Shown: positions 34,966-44,503, counted from the first letter of the stretch. The stretch: DNA of 64,000 bases from JAYFQE01 sp034927345 (GCA_034927345.1 JAYFQE010000014.1:1-64000), one strand, 5' to 3'. The notes: generated from the letters alone by a model not told the origin. Program-made: numbers and translations.

Positions 34966-36237
34966 TCAAACCTCCATTTTTTTCAAACAAAGCGTGGCGT
35001 TATGACCGCCAAAGCCCAGTGAATTGTTCAGCGCGGCGCTGATTTGCTGATGAACAGCCCGGCCGGGGACATAATCCAGATCGCATTCCGGATCGGGCAC
35101 TTCCAGGCCGATCGTCGGCGGGATCAAACCGTCCCGCAGCGCCAGGCCGACGGCAATGGCCTCTACGGCGCCGGCTGCGCCCAGAAGATGTCCGGTCATG
35201 GATTTGGTTGAACTGATCCGGACGGAGTTTGCCGATCCGGCCATAGCCTTTTTAATGGCCAGCGTTTCATATTTATCGTTCAGCGGCGTCCCGGTGCCAT
35301 GAGCATTGATATAGCCGATGTCCTCCGGCGCGACGCCGGCTTCGTCCATAGCCAGGCACATTGCCTCGGCGGCGCCTTCGCCCTCCGGATCCGGGCTGGT
35401 TATATGATAGGCGTCGGCCGTCGCGCCATAACCGGCCAGCTCGCACAAAATATCGGCGCCGCGCGCCAGGGCATGCTCCAGTTCCTCAAGAATGACTATG
35501 CCGGCGCCTTCGCCGATAACAAATCCGTCACGCCGCGCATCAAAGGGAATTGAGGCCGCGGCAGGATCTGTCGCGCTACTGAGCGCTTTCATATTGGTAA
35601 AGCCGGCCAGCGCGACCGGGGTGACCGGCGCTTCGGCGCCGCCGGCAATACACGCGTCCAAATGGCCGTATTTAATCGCCCGGAAAGCCTCGCCAAGCGC
35701 ATGCGATCCGGAAGCGCAGGCCGTGGTCACGCAGAAGTTGCTGCCTTTGGTTCCATGGATCATGGATACTTTGCCGGCTGCCATATTGGCAATCATCATC
35801 GGGATAAATAAAGGCGATACCCGCCCCGGGCCGCCATTCAGATACAGTTTTCTGAATTCAACCGCCATCGTATCCAAACCGCCGACGCCGCTGCCGATGA
35901 TCGTTCCGACCCGATAGGCGCCGTAAGCCGCAACATCCAGCCGGCTGCGCTGCATTGCTTCAGCCGCCGCCGCCACGGCAAACTGGCAATACCGGTCCAT
36001 CCGCCGCGCTTCTTTGCGGTCCATATATCGGAGCGGGTCAAAATCCCGAACCTGGGCGGCCACCCGGACATCCGGAACCGCAGGATCCATTCCCTCCAAA
36101 AGGCCGATACCCAGATGTCCTTCGGTTAAAGCGCGCCAGAACGCGTCGAGATTCAAACCAATCGAGGTTATTACACCCGCTCCGGTAATCACGACCCTGC
36201 GGCCGCGGACGACCGGCGATGGTGTCTGGTTCATCAT
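34966..36237 (-). CDS. fabF: Beta-ketoacyl-ACP synthase II (FabF)
   Basis: 423 residues. The Cys of the active site is in TTACASGSHALGEA, with catalytic His in AHGTGTPLND and STKSMTGHLLGAAGA. The C-terminus reads NNSLGFGGHNATL. It condenses acyl-ACP with malonyl-ACP. The ATGATG start overlaps the fabG stop. Confidence 0.94.
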   Translation of the reverse strand: MMNQTPSPVVRGRRVVITGAGVITSIGLNLDAFWRALTEGHLGIGLLEGMDPAVPDVRVAAQVRDFDPLRYMDRKEARRMDRYCQFAVAAAAEAMQRSRLDVAAYGAYRVGTIIGSGVGGLDTMAVEFRKLYLNGGPGRVSPLFIPMMIANMAAGKVSMIHGTKGSNFCVTTACASGSHALGEAFRAIKYGHLDACIAGGAEAPVTPVALAGFTNMKALSSATDPAAASIPFDARRDGFVIGEGAGIVILEELEHALARGADILCELAGYGATADAYHITSPDPEGEGAAEAMCLAMDEAGVAPEDIGYINAHGTGTPLNDKYETLAIKKAMAGSANSVRISSTKSMTGHLLGAAGAVEAIAVGLALRDGLIPPTIGLEVPDPECDLDYVPGRAVHQQISAALNNSLGFGGHNATLCLKKMEV

Positions 36238-36962
36238 AAAATCATTCCTCCTGAGACTTCAAGAATCTGTCCGGTTATATAAGCCGCCGCCGGTGAAACC
36301 AGGAAAGCGACAACCCCGGATATGTCTTCCGGCCGGCCAAAACGGCCCAGGCTGATCGATTTGAGGGCGCCGGCTTTGACGGTTTCGGGCAAAACAGACG
36401 TCATATCGGTTTCGATAAAACCCGGCGCCACGGCATTTACAGTGATCTGGCGGCTGCCGACTTCCTTGGCCAGCGTTTTAGTCAATCCGATAATACCGGC
36501 TTTGGAAGCGGCATAATTGGCTTGCCCGGCGTTGCCATGCAGACCGGCCACCGAAGTCAGATTGACGATCCTGCCCTGACGGGCTTTGACCATATCCGGC
36601 AAAACCATACGGCACATCAGGAAGGATCCGGTTAAATTAGCATCCAGAACCGTTTTAAATTGCTCCAGACTCATCCGCATGACCAGCCCGTCGCGCGTTA
36701 AGCCGGCATTATTTATCAGAATGCCAACCGGGCCCATAGCGGCGTGAATTTGTTGAGTCAGGCGGCAGCAGTCGTCTTCCAGGCTGATGTCTGCTTGAAA
36801 AGCAACGGCTTTCACGCCGTAACTCCGGCACTCTTCGGCAACAGCCTCGGCTTTGGCGGCCTCTTTCCGGCAGACCAGGGCGATATCATGACCGGCAGCC
36901 GCCAGATCACGGGCAATAGCCGCGCCGATTCCCCGCGAGGCTCCGGTTACCAGCGCGATCAT
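36234..36962 (-). CDS. fabG: 3-oxoacyl-ACP reductase FabG
   Basis: 242 residues. TGASRGIG at the N-terminus, NNAGLTRD, catalytic Ser in NLTSVAG and YxxxK in YAASKAG, and VAPGFIETDMT are visible. It reduces beta-ketoacyl-ACP with NADPH. Overlaps fabK by 4 bp. Confidence 0.94.
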   Translation of the reverse strand: MIALVTGASRGIGAAIARDLAAAGHDIALVCRKEAAKAEAVAEECRSYGVKAVAFQADISLEDDCCRLTQQIHAAMGPVGILINNAGLTRDGLVMRMSLEQFKTVLDANLTGSFLMCRMVLPDMVKARQGRIVNLTSVAGLHGNAGQANYAASKAGIIGLTKTLAKEVGSRQITVNAVAPGFIETDMTSVLPETVKAGALKSISLGRFGRPEDISGVVAFLVSPAAAYITGQILEVSGGMIL

Positions 36963-37936
36963 CGAACGCCTCCGTCTGTCCCGCGCAACCCGGAAACGCC
37001 GGCGCAGAAGGATTCGCCCAGCAAGGCGCCCGCTTCAGAAAACAACTCGCGGATCATCTCGGCGGCCGGCTGACGCCTGTTGACGAGGCCGGCCGACTGA
37101 CCGGCCATAAAAGACCCCTGGTCCAGATCGCCGTCCTGGACCGCTTTGCGTAAAGAACCGACAGTAATCGCTTCCATTTCATCGAACGTGGCGCCCTGTT
37201 TTTCCATTTCGAGTAAATGCCGCGCCAGCTTGTTTTTCAGCGAACGGACCGGATGGCCGCCGCTGCGGCCGGTGACGACCGTGTCAATATCGCGTGCTTT
37301 TAAAACGAGCTGTTTGTATTGATCATGGATCGTGCATTCTTCGCATACCAGAAAACGGGTGCCGAGCTGAACGCCGGCGGCGCCCAGCATCATGGCGGCA
37401 GCTATGCCCCTGCCGTCGGCGATGCCGCCGGCAGCGATAACCGGAATCTGCACCGCGTCGACAACTTGCGGCACGAGAACCATCGTCGTCAGCTCGCCGA
37501 TATGGCCGCCCGATTCCATCCCCTCGGCAACCACCGCGTCGGCGCCCAGATTTTCCATTCTTTTCGCGTAAGCAACCGAAGCGATAACCGGAATAACCCG
37601 GATGCCGGCGTCTTTCCAGCCCTGGATAAATTTTCCGGGAGAACCGGCGCCGGTCGTTACCACCGCGACCCGTTCCTCGCGAACAACATCGGCCAAAGCC
37701 TCAACCTCGGGATTCATCAGCATAATATTAACCCCGAACGCTTTATCGGTCATTTCACGGGCTTTTCGGATTTCCTGCCGCAACAGTCCGGCATTCATGG
37801 ATCCGGCGGCAATCAGACCCAGGCCGCCGCCATTGGATACGGCCGCCGCCAGCGAGGCGTTGGCCACCCAGGCCATACCGCCTTGTATAATCGGGTAATC
37901 AATACCCAGTAACCGGCAAATCAAATTTTGATACAT
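36959..37936 (-). CDS. fabK: Enoyl-ACP reductase II (FabK, FMN-dependent)
   Basis: 325 residues of the nitronate monooxygenase-like TIM barrel: YPIIQGGMAWVA, GLGLIAAG, EGMESGGHIGE, and AAGGIADGRGIAAAMMLGAAGVQLGTRF. FabK reduces enoyl-ACP with FMN and NADH, is unrelated to FabI, and is triclosan-tolerant in studied species. No fabI is present here. Confidence 0.93.
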   Translation of the reverse strand: MYQNLICRLLGIDYPIIQGGMAWVANASLAAAVSNGGGLGLIAAGSMNAGLLRQEIRKAREMTDKAFGVNIMLMNPEVEALADVVREERVAVVTTGAGSPGKFIQGWKDAGIRVIPVIASVAYAKRMENLGADAVVAEGMESGGHIGELTTMVLVPQVVDAVQIPVIAAGGIADGRGIAAAMMLGAAGVQLGTRFLVCEECTIHDQYKQLVLKARDIDTVVTGRSGGHPVRSLKNKLARHLLEMEKQGATFDEMEAITVGSLRKAVQDGDLDQGSFMAGQSAGLVNRRQPAAEMIRELFSEAGALLGESFCAGVSGLRGTDGGVR

Positions 37937-37997
37937 CGAATCATCCTTCCTTATTCATCAATAGGGTCATCATCCATAAATATCGGCTGTCTGGCCG

Positions 37998-39002
37998 CTA
38001 ATAAACAAAAATCGCCGCTCCGTAAGTCAAACCGGCGCCAAAGCCGCATACAGCCACTTTATCGCCCCTTTTCAGCCGTCCGGAGCAGATCAGTTCATCA
38101 AGGCAAATCGGTATGCTGGCTGAAGAAGTGTTGCCAAAATCGGACATGCGGGAAACCATTAAGCCAGGATCAACTTTCATCCGCCGGGCGGCGGCCTCAA
38201 CAATCCTGGAATTGGCCTGGTGCGGAATGATAAAGGCCAAATCCTCTAAAGCAAGGCCGGCTTGACCGGCGACGTCCAGAAGGCTGTCCGCCAGGACACG
38301 GACAGCAAATTTAAAGACTTCCTGGCCTTCCATTTGTACAAAGTGATTTTTCTGTTCGCCAAAACGATCCGGCCAGACTGAATCCGGATTCATAAACGGA
38401 TGGCTGATCTGCAGAGCCCGGCTGACCAGGCAGCGGCCGTTTTTCCCTTCAGCCCCGAGACGGGTCGCCAGGACGGCGCTGGATTCATCTTCAGCAGAAC
38501 GGCTGCAGACGATAGCACTGGCGCCGTCGCCAAAGAGCACGCACGTCGAACGGTCTTTGAAATCGACTAGTTTACTGAGATTTTCTGCTGAAACGAGAAG
38601 AACATGCGCGATCTTCGGATCCTGCAGATACCGGTTGGCCAGATCGAGCGCGTAAACAAAGCCGGTGCAAGCTGCGTTAACATCCAGGCAAAACGCATGG
38701 TCCGCGCCCAATTCTGCCTGTAGAATACAGGCAGTCGAGGGCAGGAAGTAGTCCGGCGTCACCGTCGTCACTAAAATGACATCCAGCGCGGCCGCTTCCA
38801 GTCCCGCCGCGGACAAAGCCCGCTGCGCGGCCTGTGCAGCCATGTACCAGGTTGGTTCGCCGGCAGATAGGCGACGTTCCGATATTCCGGTTCTCGATGT
38901 TATCCACTTGTCACTGGTATCCACAATCTGAGCCATCATGTCGTTGGTAACGATCAAGTCCGGCAGATAACTGCCTGTGCCGGTCATTTTTAATTGTGCC
39001 AT
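37998..39002 (-). CDS. fabH: Beta-ketoacyl-ACP synthase III (FabH)
   Basis: 334 residues. DTSDKWITSRTGI, the active-site Cys in DVNAACTGFVYAL, and IPHQANSRI with FGNTSSASIP supply Cys, His and Asn. It starts chain synthesis by condensing acetyl-CoA with malonyl-ACP. First gene of the run, with a promoter and FabT-like box upstream. Confidence 0.94.
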   Translation of the reverse strand: MAQLKMTGTGSYLPDLIVTNDMMAQIVDTSDKWITSRTGISERRLSAGEPTWYMAAQAAQRALSAAGLEAAALDVILVTTVTPDYFLPSTACILQAELGADHAFCLDVNAACTGFVYALDLANRYLQDPKIAHVLLVSAENLSKLVDFKDRSTCVLFGDGASAIVCSRSAEDESSAVLATRLGAEGKNGRCLVSRALQISHPFMNPDSVWPDRFGEQKNHFVQMEGQEVFKFAVRVLADSLLDVAGQAGLALEDLAFIIPHQANSRIVEAAARRMKVDPGLMVSRMSDFGNTSSASIPICLDELICSGRLKRGDKVAVCGFGAGLTYGAAIFVY

Positions 39003-39038
39003 GAAAACCTCACCTTGATTTCTTGACCATAATCCGGT

Positions 39039-39068
39039 ATTGTATGGCTATGATCTTTCGTATGTCAA
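39039..39068 (-). promoter_or_regulatory. fabH promoter
   Basis: TTGACA (39063-39068) and TACAAT (39039-39044) on the minus strand, spacing 18 bp. Confidence 0.6.
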
Positions 39069-39072
39069 ATAT

Positions 39073-39085
39073 TTTGATTATCAAA
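39073..39085. promoter_or_regulatory. FabT-like operator
   Basis: The perfect palindrome TTTGATTATCAAA lies between fabH and fabD, 4 bp upstream of the fabH -35 box. It matches the FabT operator core known in streptococci and lactococci. Additional half-sites (TCAAAT at 39065-39070, and a TATCAAA...TTGAT-like pair further right) surround it. The regulator gene is not in the window. Confidence 0.6.
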
Positions 39086-39143
39086 TCTTATATTGATGAT
39101 AAAGGATGTCGTCATTACTGTCAAGTGGAAGGAAGTTATCGTC

Positions 39144-40091
39144 ATGCTCGCTTGTGTTTTTTCCGGACAAGGCTCGCAATACCCGGGAATGGGGCGCCAG
39201 ATCTGCGCCGGCCATGAAAATGCCCGCCTGGTTTATGAAGAAGCTGCCGATATTCTCGGCTGTGATCTTTTAAGTTTGTCCGGCGACCAGCTCACCCTGA
39301 CCCGCTATATACAACCGTCGGTTGTTACCCTCAGCCTGGCGGTCTGGCGGGCTTTTGTTTCGGCAGTCAATGATCAGGGCGGACCCGGACTGCCGGTTTC
39401 ATCGTGCCGATTCGCCGGATTTTCCCTGGGCGAATACAGCGCGCTGGGAGCGGCCGGCATTCTCGATTTCGCCAGTCTGCTCGGACTGGTGCGGGAGCGG
39501 GCCCGTCTCATGCAGGAAGCGGCTGAACAGAAGCCGGGCGCCATGTATGCCATTCTGGGATTAACCGACGATCAGATCATGGCCGTTCTGGAACAGCCGG
39601 CTTACCAGTCCCGGATTTTCGCCGCCAATTTCAACGCGCCGGGCCAGCTGGTCATATCCGGCGAAGAAGCCGCCGCGGCCGATTGCGCGCGGGTTTTGCA
39701 ATTAGCCGGAGCACGCCGGACGATACGCCTCAATGTCAACGGCGCTTTTCATACCCCGCTGATGGCCGACGCAGCCAGGGCTCTGAGCCATTATGCTTCC
39801 GGGTTGACTTTTCACGCAACCGAAGGCCGGATCTACGGCAATCCGGACGGCCGCTGTCTGACCGGTCCGACCAATTGGCCGGAACACCTGGCCGTCCAGA
39901 TGGCCAGCCCGGTCCGCTGGGTCGATGAGGTTCTCTGTTTGTCGCATGACGGAGCTTCCCGGTTCGTCGAATTCGGTCCCGGTAAAGTCTTATGCGGCCT
40001 GATCCGGAAAATAATACCTGCGGCAGCGGTATGGCCCGTTGAAGACAACGATAGTCTCGCCGCTGTTCTGGCCGCGCTGAAGCCCTCATAA
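39144..40091 (+). CDS. fabD: Malonyl-CoA:ACP transacylase FabD
   Basis: About 315 residues. FSGQGSQYPGMG at the N-terminus, the catalytic Ser in GFSLGEYSALGAAG, the Arg at VRERARLMQEAAE, and the His in GAFHTPLM. It charges ACP with malonate. It is divergent from the rest of the fatty-acid cluster. I chose the ATG at 39144 (before LACVFSG) because upstream codons do not match the family. Confidence 0.93.
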   Translation: MLACVFSGQGSQYPGMGRQICAGHENARLVYEEAADILGCDLLSLSGDQLTLTRYIQPSVVTLSLAVWRAFVSAVNDQGGPGLPVSSCRFAGFSLGEYSALGAAGILDFASLLGLVRERARLMQEAAEQKPGAMYAILGLTDDQIMAVLEQPAYQSRIFAANFNAPGQLVISGEEAAAADCARVLQLAGARRTIRLNVNGAFHTPLMADAARALSHYASGLTFHATEGRIYGNPDGRCLTGPTNWPEHLAVQMASPVRWVDEVLCLSHDGASRFVEFGPGKVLCGLIRKIIPAAAVWPVEDNDSLAAVLAALKPS

Positions 40092-40175
40092 AATTACAGC
40101 ATGATGACAAACGGAATCGCCAGCTTCAATCTGATATAATGTTTATGATCATGGTTCATAAGCAGGAGGTTAAGC

Positions 40176-41303
40176 ATGCAAGATCCGCGTTTAGACCGAT
40201 TGGCCCGTTTAATGCTGCATCATTCGTTAAAAATCAAACGGGGCGAAGCCTTCCAGATAACCGCCGATATGAACGCCCTGCCGTTGGTCAAAGCAATTCT
40301 GAAAGAGACGAAAACAATCGGCGCCCTGGCCCAGGTCGAATGGACCAATCAGGAAATAACGCGTCAGCTGCTTGAGCTTTATGATCCGAACGACGGAGGC
40401 GCTACGGCGGCTTTTCTGGCCGATAAGGCGGCCTGCGGCATTCGCCGGTTCCAAAATCTGGTCGGCGATATCGTTATCCGGTCCTATGTCAATGACCAGG
40501 AACTGAACAGTATCGATCCCGCCATACGCCAGATGGATGCCCGCGCAGCCAAACCCTTTAAGGATTTACTCAACAACCAGCGCCGCTGGGTTCTTTTTGA
40601 ATACCCGACGCCGGGACAAGCCCAGCGAGCCGGCATGGCTTTCGATTCGTACCTGGATTTTGTCCTTGACGTATCTTGTATCGATTACGCGGCTATGCAG
40701 AACAATGTCCAGCCGCTCAAGGATCTGATGCAGCATACGGACCGGGTTCGGATCACCGGTCCGGGAACCGATCTGCGGTTTTCCATCCGCGGCATTCCGG
40801 CCGTTCCCTGCTGCGGCGAATACAATCTGCCGGACGGCGAGTGCTTTACCGCTCCGGTTAAAGAGTCGGCCGAAGGTTTTATCACCTTCAATACGCCGAC
40901 ATTGTACTGGGGACACACCCTGACCGGCGTCCGTCTCGAATTCGAAAAAGGACGGATCGCCCGCGCCCGCGCCGATCAAAACGAAGCCATCCTGACAAAG
41001 GTTCTCGACACAGATCCCGGGGCACGCTATATCGGTGAATTTGCCATCGGATTTAATCCGCTTGTCCGCCGGCCGTTTTGCAACACCCTGTTTGATGAGA
41101 AGATCACCGGTTCTTTCCATTTCACTCCCGGCGCCTGCTATACCGACGCGCCCAACGGCAATGATTCATCCATTCATTGGGATATGGTCGCGATCCAGCG
41201 GCCGGATTACGGCGGCGGAGAGATATGGTTTGATCAAACGCTGATCCGCAAGGACGGCCTTTTTGTCCTGCCGTCGCTTGCCGCATTAAATCCACCGCTA
41301 TAA
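40176..41303 (+). CDS. Aminopeptidase, M29 family
   Basis: 375 residues. Matches the thermophilic aminopeptidase family (AmpS/PepS). PAVPCCGEYNLPDGECFTAP, the Glu and His ligands in EFAIGFNP, GSFHFTPG and SSIHWDMV are in order. It hydrolyses N-terminal residues with two metal ions. AGGAGG sits seven bases before the ATG. The following gene starts 18 bp after the stop, so the three genes may be one unit. Confidence 0.85.
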   Translation: MQDPRLDRLARLMLHHSLKIKRGEAFQITADMNALPLVKAILKETKTIGALAQVEWTNQEITRQLLELYDPNDGGATAAFLADKAACGIRRFQNLVGDIVIRSYVNDQELNSIDPAIRQMDARAAKPFKDLLNNQRRWVLFEYPTPGQAQRAGMAFDSYLDFVLDVSCIDYAAMQNNVQPLKDLMQHTDRVRITGPGTDLRFSIRGIPAVPCCGEYNLPDGECFTAPVKESAEGFITFNTPTLYWGHTLTGVRLEFEKGRIARARADQNEAILTKVLDTDPGARYIGEFAIGFNPLVRRPFCNTLFDEKITGSFHFTPGACYTDAPNGNDSSIHWDMVAIQRPDYGGGEIWFDQTLIRKDGLFVLPSLAALNPPL

Positions 41304-41321
41304 TTGAGAGAGGATCGCATT

Positions 41322-42971
41322 ATGACATTCGCAATGGTCATCATAGAATTTGCCGGCATGAATCTCCTGCATTGGCTGATATCCTTTTTGATCCCGCTGA
41401 TTCTGATCGGAATGGCTCTGGTCTACCGTTTGGTTGCTTACCGGATGCGCCGCTCGGTCCTCGAACCGGCCGATACGCTCAGCTGGCAGATCGACCAGCT
41501 TCAGGGACGCAGTCTCGACCATCTGCCGGCTGTCAGCAATTATTTTCATCAGATTACCCCAGGGCCTGTTAATCTGGCTTTCGAACAGATGCAGCAAGAC
41601 TGTGGCGAGCTGTATCAAGGGCGCTGGCTGCCCGATCCGAAAAATTACCTGCGTACCGACGATCTTTTATCGCCATCTCAACAGAGCGCGATCAGTTTTA
41701 AACCATCGGCGCGGATGCTGGCCATCGGTCTTCTCGGAGCTTTGGTATCCGCGCTGATTCAACAGCCGCTGCCGCCGCCGACACAAGAACTGTCGCCTGT
41801 TCTGATCTTGCTGCCCTTGCTGACCAGTTTAGCCGCCGCCCTGCTGACGGCAGCCGACGCTCACCACTGCCGCCGCCAAATGCAGCTGCGGCTGGATGAT
41901 CTTTATCTTGCCTTGTCGCGGCATCTGCCTGTCTTCAACGATCAAGCCGGCATCGCCATGCTGATTGATTCTTTTATGGTTTATGACCGGGAAATGAAGG
42001 ATACGCTGCAATCCTTTAACGAAACGGCCGGCCGGCTGGCCGAAAGCGATATGGCCGACGGGATCCGCCGCAGTGTGGAGCAGGTTCTGACCGAAAGCGT
42101 CGCCCCGCCGATTCAGCAGGCCGCCTCGACGCTAGGCCGGCTGGCCGGCGAACTGACCAACCGTCAGGAACAGGGCATGCAGGAACTGGCGTCACGTTTT
42201 GCCGCCGCTTTATCGACCGAATTGGCCGCCCATATGAATCCCATAAATAAGGAAATAGCCCAGATGAGCACTTTAATGGCCGACGTAAAAAATTACATCG
42301 AATATGCCATGCGCGCTCTGGAAACGGTCCGCCAGCAATCGGACGGCCTGCTCAAGGACACGCGCCAGGCGATTGAAGAAACGGCCGCCGCCCGCACCGG
42401 CATGGCCGCCGATTTTGCTAAAATCGACGAGCAGCTGCAGGTTATGGCTCATTCGGCGGAAGGCATGGCCGCGCTTTACCAGGGCAATGAACAAAGTCTG
42501 GCCGGTTCTTTACAGGAATTTGGCCGTCAACTTGACGGAAGCAGCCGGCAGCTGAGCGAAATGGTCCGCGAGGCCATTCAGGCCGCCGGGCAAGCCCGGC
42601 AGACAGCCGCCGAACAAGAAAGCTGCGCCGATCAGCATATTTCGGCCATGAGAGAACAGGTTGAACAGTTCAGCGGCCAGCTTAAAACTGATTTGAACCA
42701 GCTGCTGGAGCAAATAAACCGGGAAACTGCCGCTATCGCCGGTCATACCAGTGAAATCGGTTCACAGATGGGACAAATAAACTCGACGTTGAATACGACG
42801 TTAAGTGATTTTACCGAATCATCGTCCCGGTATGTTCAGCAAACGCTGACCAGCTTCGACACCGGTCTGGCCGAGATTGTTGAACGGCTCACGCATACCG
42901 CATTGGAAATACAAGATGCCGTCGACGCCTTGCCTGCCGCTCTGCAGCAAGGACCCCGCTACGGATCATGA
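41322..42971 (+). CDS. Membrane protein with long coiled-coil tail (possibly ZorA/MotA-like)
   Basis: 549 residues. Hydrophobic segments lie at about 14-35, 132-150 and 160-182. The second and third form a hairpin (IGLLGALVSAL, then LLPLLTSLAAALLTAAD), somewhat like the MotA/ExbB/ZorA core. The remaining 370 residues are polar, Gln/Ala/Glu-rich helix, a probable coiled coil. The layout recalls ZorA, the motor-like protein of Zorya defence, but the similarity is at the level of topology. ATG at 41322 with GAGAGG. The stop overlaps the next start in ATGA. No ZorB-like OmpA gene follows. Confidence 0.5.
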   Translation: MTFAMVIIEFAGMNLLHWLISFLIPLILIGMALVYRLVAYRMRRSVLEPADTLSWQIDQLQGRSLDHLPAVSNYFHQITPGPVNLAFEQMQQDCGELYQGRWLPDPKNYLRTDDLLSPSQQSAISFKPSARMLAIGLLGALVSALIQQPLPPPTQELSPVLILLPLLTSLAAALLTAADAHHCRRQMQLRLDDLYLALSRHLPVFNDQAGIAMLIDSFMVYDREMKDTLQSFNETAGRLAESDMADGIRRSVEQVLTESVAPPIQQAASTLGRLAGELTNRQEQGMQELASRFAAALSTELAAHMNPINKEIAQMSTLMADVKNYIEYAMRALETVRQQSDGLLKDTRQAIEETAAARTGMAADFAKIDEQLQVMAHSAEGMAALYQGNEQSLAGSLQEFGRQLDGSSRQLSEMVREAIQAAGQARQTAAEQESCADQHISAMREQVEQFSGQLKTDLNQLLEQINRETAAIAGHTSEIGSQMGQINSTLNTTLSDFTESSSRYVQQTLTSFDTGLAEIVERLTHTALEIQDAVDALPAALQQGPRYGS

Positions 42972-44296
42972 TCAGGAAAGCCGGCCATCCGGATCCCGGC
43001 CGGACAGCGCCGCCGGCTGAAGAAGGGGAAGCACAGCCCCGTGAAGGCAGGTCTTTCCAGGCCAGTCTGGCCGCCAGCCGCCAATTGCTGCCGCTGCCGG
43101 AGGAAATGGTTTATGAAGCCGACACGGAAACGGGCGACCGGCTGGCCGCACGGATCAATGCCGCCAGCCTCGGCCAGGCGACCATCCGTTTGGCGCATGA
43201 GTTGACCAGCCGTGAATTACGTGCGATCTTCCCATTGCTGGCCGGCCGAGGCGATCCGGAAATACGCTCCGGTAAATTTCCGGACAAGTTGTATATGATT
43301 ATTCGCGAACGGGCCTGCCCTTCTTTATACCAGAACGGCTGGATTCTTTTTCAACAAACCTACCCCTGCCCCGCCGTTGCCCGCGCCATGTCCATCCTGT
43401 GCGGCATCCTCGAAATCAAACGGGAAACCGGCGGCGGGCCGGCGCCGCTCATCAGCGATTTAGCCGCGCCCGACGCCCGGCACTTTATCCGTCAGCTGAT
43501 GCGGGCTTTATCCCGCGATAATATACCATTGGAAGCTTTTATGAAGCAATATCATGTTTCCGGCGAATGGCCTTTAGGCGCCGCTCTGATCGGAGCGTGT
43601 TTTCTCAACCAGAATGCCGGATTGTATGAAGGCGGTCAGTCGCAATTCAATCAGATTCTTGGCCAGGTCGATCTTGATCTGCAAGCCGGTCTTTTACACC
43701 ACCTCTTCAGTCAGACTGATTTGCCGCCCGATACACGCAACCGGTATTACCAGATTGTTTACCGGCAGTTCGGCGATCCGGCAGCCGGCCATCCGGTATG
43801 GGAGCAATTGAAAAAGCGGGAGGTTGCAGCCTTCCGGCGTTGGGTTGTCGCTGCCACAATCGGCAGCCATTGCCGCAAATCACCCGAAAAAGCCCGGTTT
43901 TACCTGCGTTATGCCGAACATATCAGTCAGATTGAAACCTGGGACGATTATACATTATTATTATACTTTCCCGGTTTTGTGATTGCCGACAATCGCCGGC
44001 AGCCGCTTTTAGCCCTTTATTATGACCAGCCTCAGCCGATCGAACACCCTTTCGGCCTGGCCGGAACCGAACAAAAACAGAATCCGGCCAGCCTGGAAAT
44101 CCCTCACCGCCGGGTCGAAGACGCTATCCGGAGAGCCAGCAGCCAAGGCATTATCGGACTGCCGTTTGATGAAGAGGGCATCCGTTACAGCGGTGTTTTT
44201 CTTAATTTCTGTCTGCAGGAAAGACTGACCGGCGGCCGCCGCCATTTATTTCGCCGGCCGGCCGGTTATAACGGCTATGACGCCGGCGACGATTGA
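42968..44296 (+). CDS. Uncharacterised soluble protein coupled to the coiled-coil membrane protein
   Basis: 442 residues with no membrane segment, rich in Arg and Leu, apparently mostly helical. Notable blocks are LRAIFPLLAGRGD, SGEWPLGAALIGACFLNQN, WEQLKKREVAAFRRWV and EKARFYLRYAEHIS. The last is reminiscent of the EH-signature proteins that include ZorC, but I cannot confirm it. It overlaps the preceding gene by 4 bp, so the two products probably act in one complex. The promoter of tRNA-Ser overlaps its stop codon. Function unknown. Confidence 0.5.
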   Translation: MIRKAGHPDPGRTAPPAEEGEAQPREGRSFQASLAASRQLLPLPEEMVYEADTETGDRLAARINAASLGQATIRLAHELTSRELRAIFPLLAGRGDPEIRSGKFPDKLYMIIRERACPSLYQNGWILFQQTYPCPAVARAMSILCGILEIKRETGGGPAPLISDLAAPDARHFIRQLMRALSRDNIPLEAFMKQYHVSGEWPLGAALIGACFLNQNAGLYEGGQSQFNQILGQVDLDLQAGLLHHLFSQTDLPPDTRNRYYQIVYRQFGDPAAGHPVWEQLKKREVAAFRRWVVAATIGSHCRKSPEKARFYLRYAEHISQIETWDDYTLLLYFPGFVIADNRRQPLLALYYDQPQPIEHPFGLAGTEQKQNPASLEIPHRRVEDAIRRASSQGIIGLPFDEEGIRYSGVFLNFCLQERLTGGRRHLFRRPAGYNGYDAGDD

Positions 44297-44321
44297 CTTG
44301 CCAGGCGGGCTTGGTTATAAT
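44293..44321 (+). promoter_or_regulatory. tRNA-Ser promoter
   Basis: TTGACT (44293-44298) and TATAAT (44316-44321) with 17-bp spacing. The -35 box contains the stop codon of the preceding gene. Confidence 0.85.
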
Positions 44322-44344
44322 GGCCTTCGTACCCTTTCGCCAGT

Positions 44345-44435
44345 GGAGAAGTAGCGAAGAGGCCGTAACGCGCTGCACTCGAAATGCAGTTGTCCAGGAA
44401 TGGGCACATGGGTTCGATTCCCATCTTCTCCGCCA
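44345..44435 (+). tRNA. tRNA-Ser (anticodon CGA)
   Basis: 91 nt, class II with a long variable arm. The acceptor GGAGAAG pairs with CTTCTCC. The anticodon stem CTGCA/TGCAG carries loop CTCGAAA (anticodon CGA, codon UCG). The T loop is TTCGATT, and CCA is encoded. A terminator follows. Confidence 0.93.
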
Positions 44436-44469
44436 CACATTGTCTGAAAACTCGTTTTTCAGAAAAGGA

Positions 44470-44503
44470 AAACACCGGAAATGATGAGTTTTCGGTGTTT
44501 TTG
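44470..44503 (+). terminator. Terminator after tRNA-Ser
   Basis: AACACCGGAAA pairs with TTTTCGGTGTT across a short loop, then TTTTG. It lies 35 bp past the tRNA. Confidence 0.85.
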
